Shown in pieces: positions 5,843-6,418 of a stretch of DNA of 6,418 nucleotides (its first letter is position 1; every line of letters starts with the position of its first letter). Source of the stretch: Azonexus sp. (GTDB lineage: Bacteria > Pseudomonadota > Gammaproteobacteria > Burkholderiales > Rhodocyclaceae); assembly GCA_023150195.1 (NCBI GenBank), contig JAKLLI010000114.1:1-6418 (forward strand). Direction: 5' to 3'. The translations under genes and the position numbers were made by a program. The notes under the pieces were generated by a model that saw only the letters and a program-made list of their open reading frames with translations, ran no database searches and had not been told where the DNA came from.

Positions 5843-6418
5843 ATGAAAACCCGCCACGACAACACCCGCCAGCATGTCCTTGAAACCGGCCAGCGCATCA
5901 TTGCTGGCAAGGGCTTTGCCAGTGTTGGGTTGAACGAGATTCTGACGGCGGCCGGGGTGCCCAAGGGGTCGTTCTACCATTACTTCGAGTCCAAGGAGCA
6001 GTACGGGCAGGCCTTGCTGGCGGATTACTTCGCGCGTTACCTGGCCGATCTCGATGCGCTGTTCGCGGCCGAGGTGCTGAGTGCGCAGGAGCGGCTGGCG
6101 TGTTATTGGCAGCGCTGGCTGGACAAGCAGGCGGCGTGCGCCGAGCAGCAGTGTCTGGTGGTCAAGCTGGGCGGAGAGGTGGCGGATTTGTCCGATCCGA
6201 TGCGCGAAACGCTGCGCGACGGCACCGGGCAGATCGTCAGCCGCATTGCCCGGTTGCTCGAAACCGGCATGGCCGATGGTTCGATCCCGCCGCTGGATGC
6301 CGCCGCCACGGCGCAAACGCTGTACCAGTTGTGGCTGGGCGCCAGCCTGCTGGCCAAGCTGCAGCGCCAGGCGCAGCCGCTGGAGAATGCCTTGCAGTTC
6401 ACCCGGCGGTTGTTGAGC
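5843..6418 (+). CDS. nemR: NemR-type TetR-family transcriptional repressor (3' end cut by window)
   Basis: DNA-binding repressor, 192 codons visible with no stop before the edge; the family is about 200 residues, so only a few are missing. The N-terminal helix-turn-helix covers about 8-55: TRQHVLETGQRIIAGKGF, then GLNEILTAAGVPKGSFYHYFESKEQYG. The rest resembles E. coli NemR along its length as I remember it, including CLVVKLGGEVADLSDPMR and LYQLWLGASLLAKLQR...PLENAL. NemR senses electrophiles and hypochlorous acid, and controls nemA (N-ethylmaleimide reductase) and gloA. Cys104 in QQCLVVK and Lys172 in LLAKLQ sit where E. coli has Cys106 and Lys175. Another Cys lies at 99. The ATG at 5843 precedes the conserved start closely, but the bases before it are pyrimidine-rich with no Shine-Dalgarno. 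A perfect operator ends 22 nt upstream, suggesting self-repression. A target reductase gene may lie beyond the edge. Confidence 0.85.
   Translation, partial: MKTRHDNTRQHVLETGQRIIAGKGFASVGLNEILTAAGVPKGSFYHYFESKEQYGQALLADYFARYLADLDALFAAEVLSAQERLACYWQRWLDKQAACAEQQCLVVKLGGEVADLSDPMRETLRDGTGQIVSRIARLLETGMADGSIPPLDAAATAQTLYQLWLGASLLAKLQRQAQPLENALQFTRRLLS

Noticed and set aside
5259..5846. Plus-strand open frame opposite yidB running through the intergenic region.
   Set aside because: It is a shadow of yidB. It has no ribosome site or recognisable domain and would run across the inverted repeat and the operator.

Overview
The window is a GC-rich, tightly packed chromosomal stretch. It looks like a Gram-negative proteobacterium, most likely a betaproteobacterium of the Rhodocyclales type (Dechloromonas/Azonexus-like). 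That placement is an inference from base composition, an outer-membrane lipoprotein, a NemR-type regulator, and a kinase / phosphatase / rph / rdgB / hemW gene order that I recall from betaproteobacteria. It was not tested by any search.

Plus-strand block (35-4504): a soluble Hanks-type Ser/Thr protein kinase overlaps a PP2C-family phosphatase by an ATGA junction. RNase PH (rph) follows after 9 nt. A strong intrinsic terminator, a perfect 26-nt palindrome followed by a T-rich tract, closes this group. Downstream lie rdgB (dITP/XTP pyrophosphatase) and hemW (radical SAM haem chaperone), only 2 nt apart. hemW appears to use a GTG start.

Minus-strand block (5630-4528): yidB (DUF937 family) is followed after 26 nt by a YiaD-like lipoprotein with a glycine zipper and an OmpA domain. 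The pair converges on hemW, with 23 nt between the stop codons.

Divergent intergenic region (5631-5842) and nemR: the right edge holds a TetR-family regulator of the NemR type, running off the window without a stop codon. It carries a Cys and a Lys at the positions of the redox-sensing pair I recall from E. coli NemR. Its upstream region holds a TAGAC-N5-GTCTA operator and, just before it, a perfect 18-bp inverted repeat with a 17-nt loop. Each arm of that repeat contains an 11-mer matching the operator core at 10 of 11 positions. This cluster of operator-like sites is the least explained and most interesting structure here.

The rest is mostly housekeeping: RNA 3'-end trimming, nucleotide-pool cleaning, haem delivery and envelope proteins, with a phospho-signalling pair attached. 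I see no CRISPR array, insertion sequence, tRNA or rRNA. I do not see an obviously new multi-gene system.
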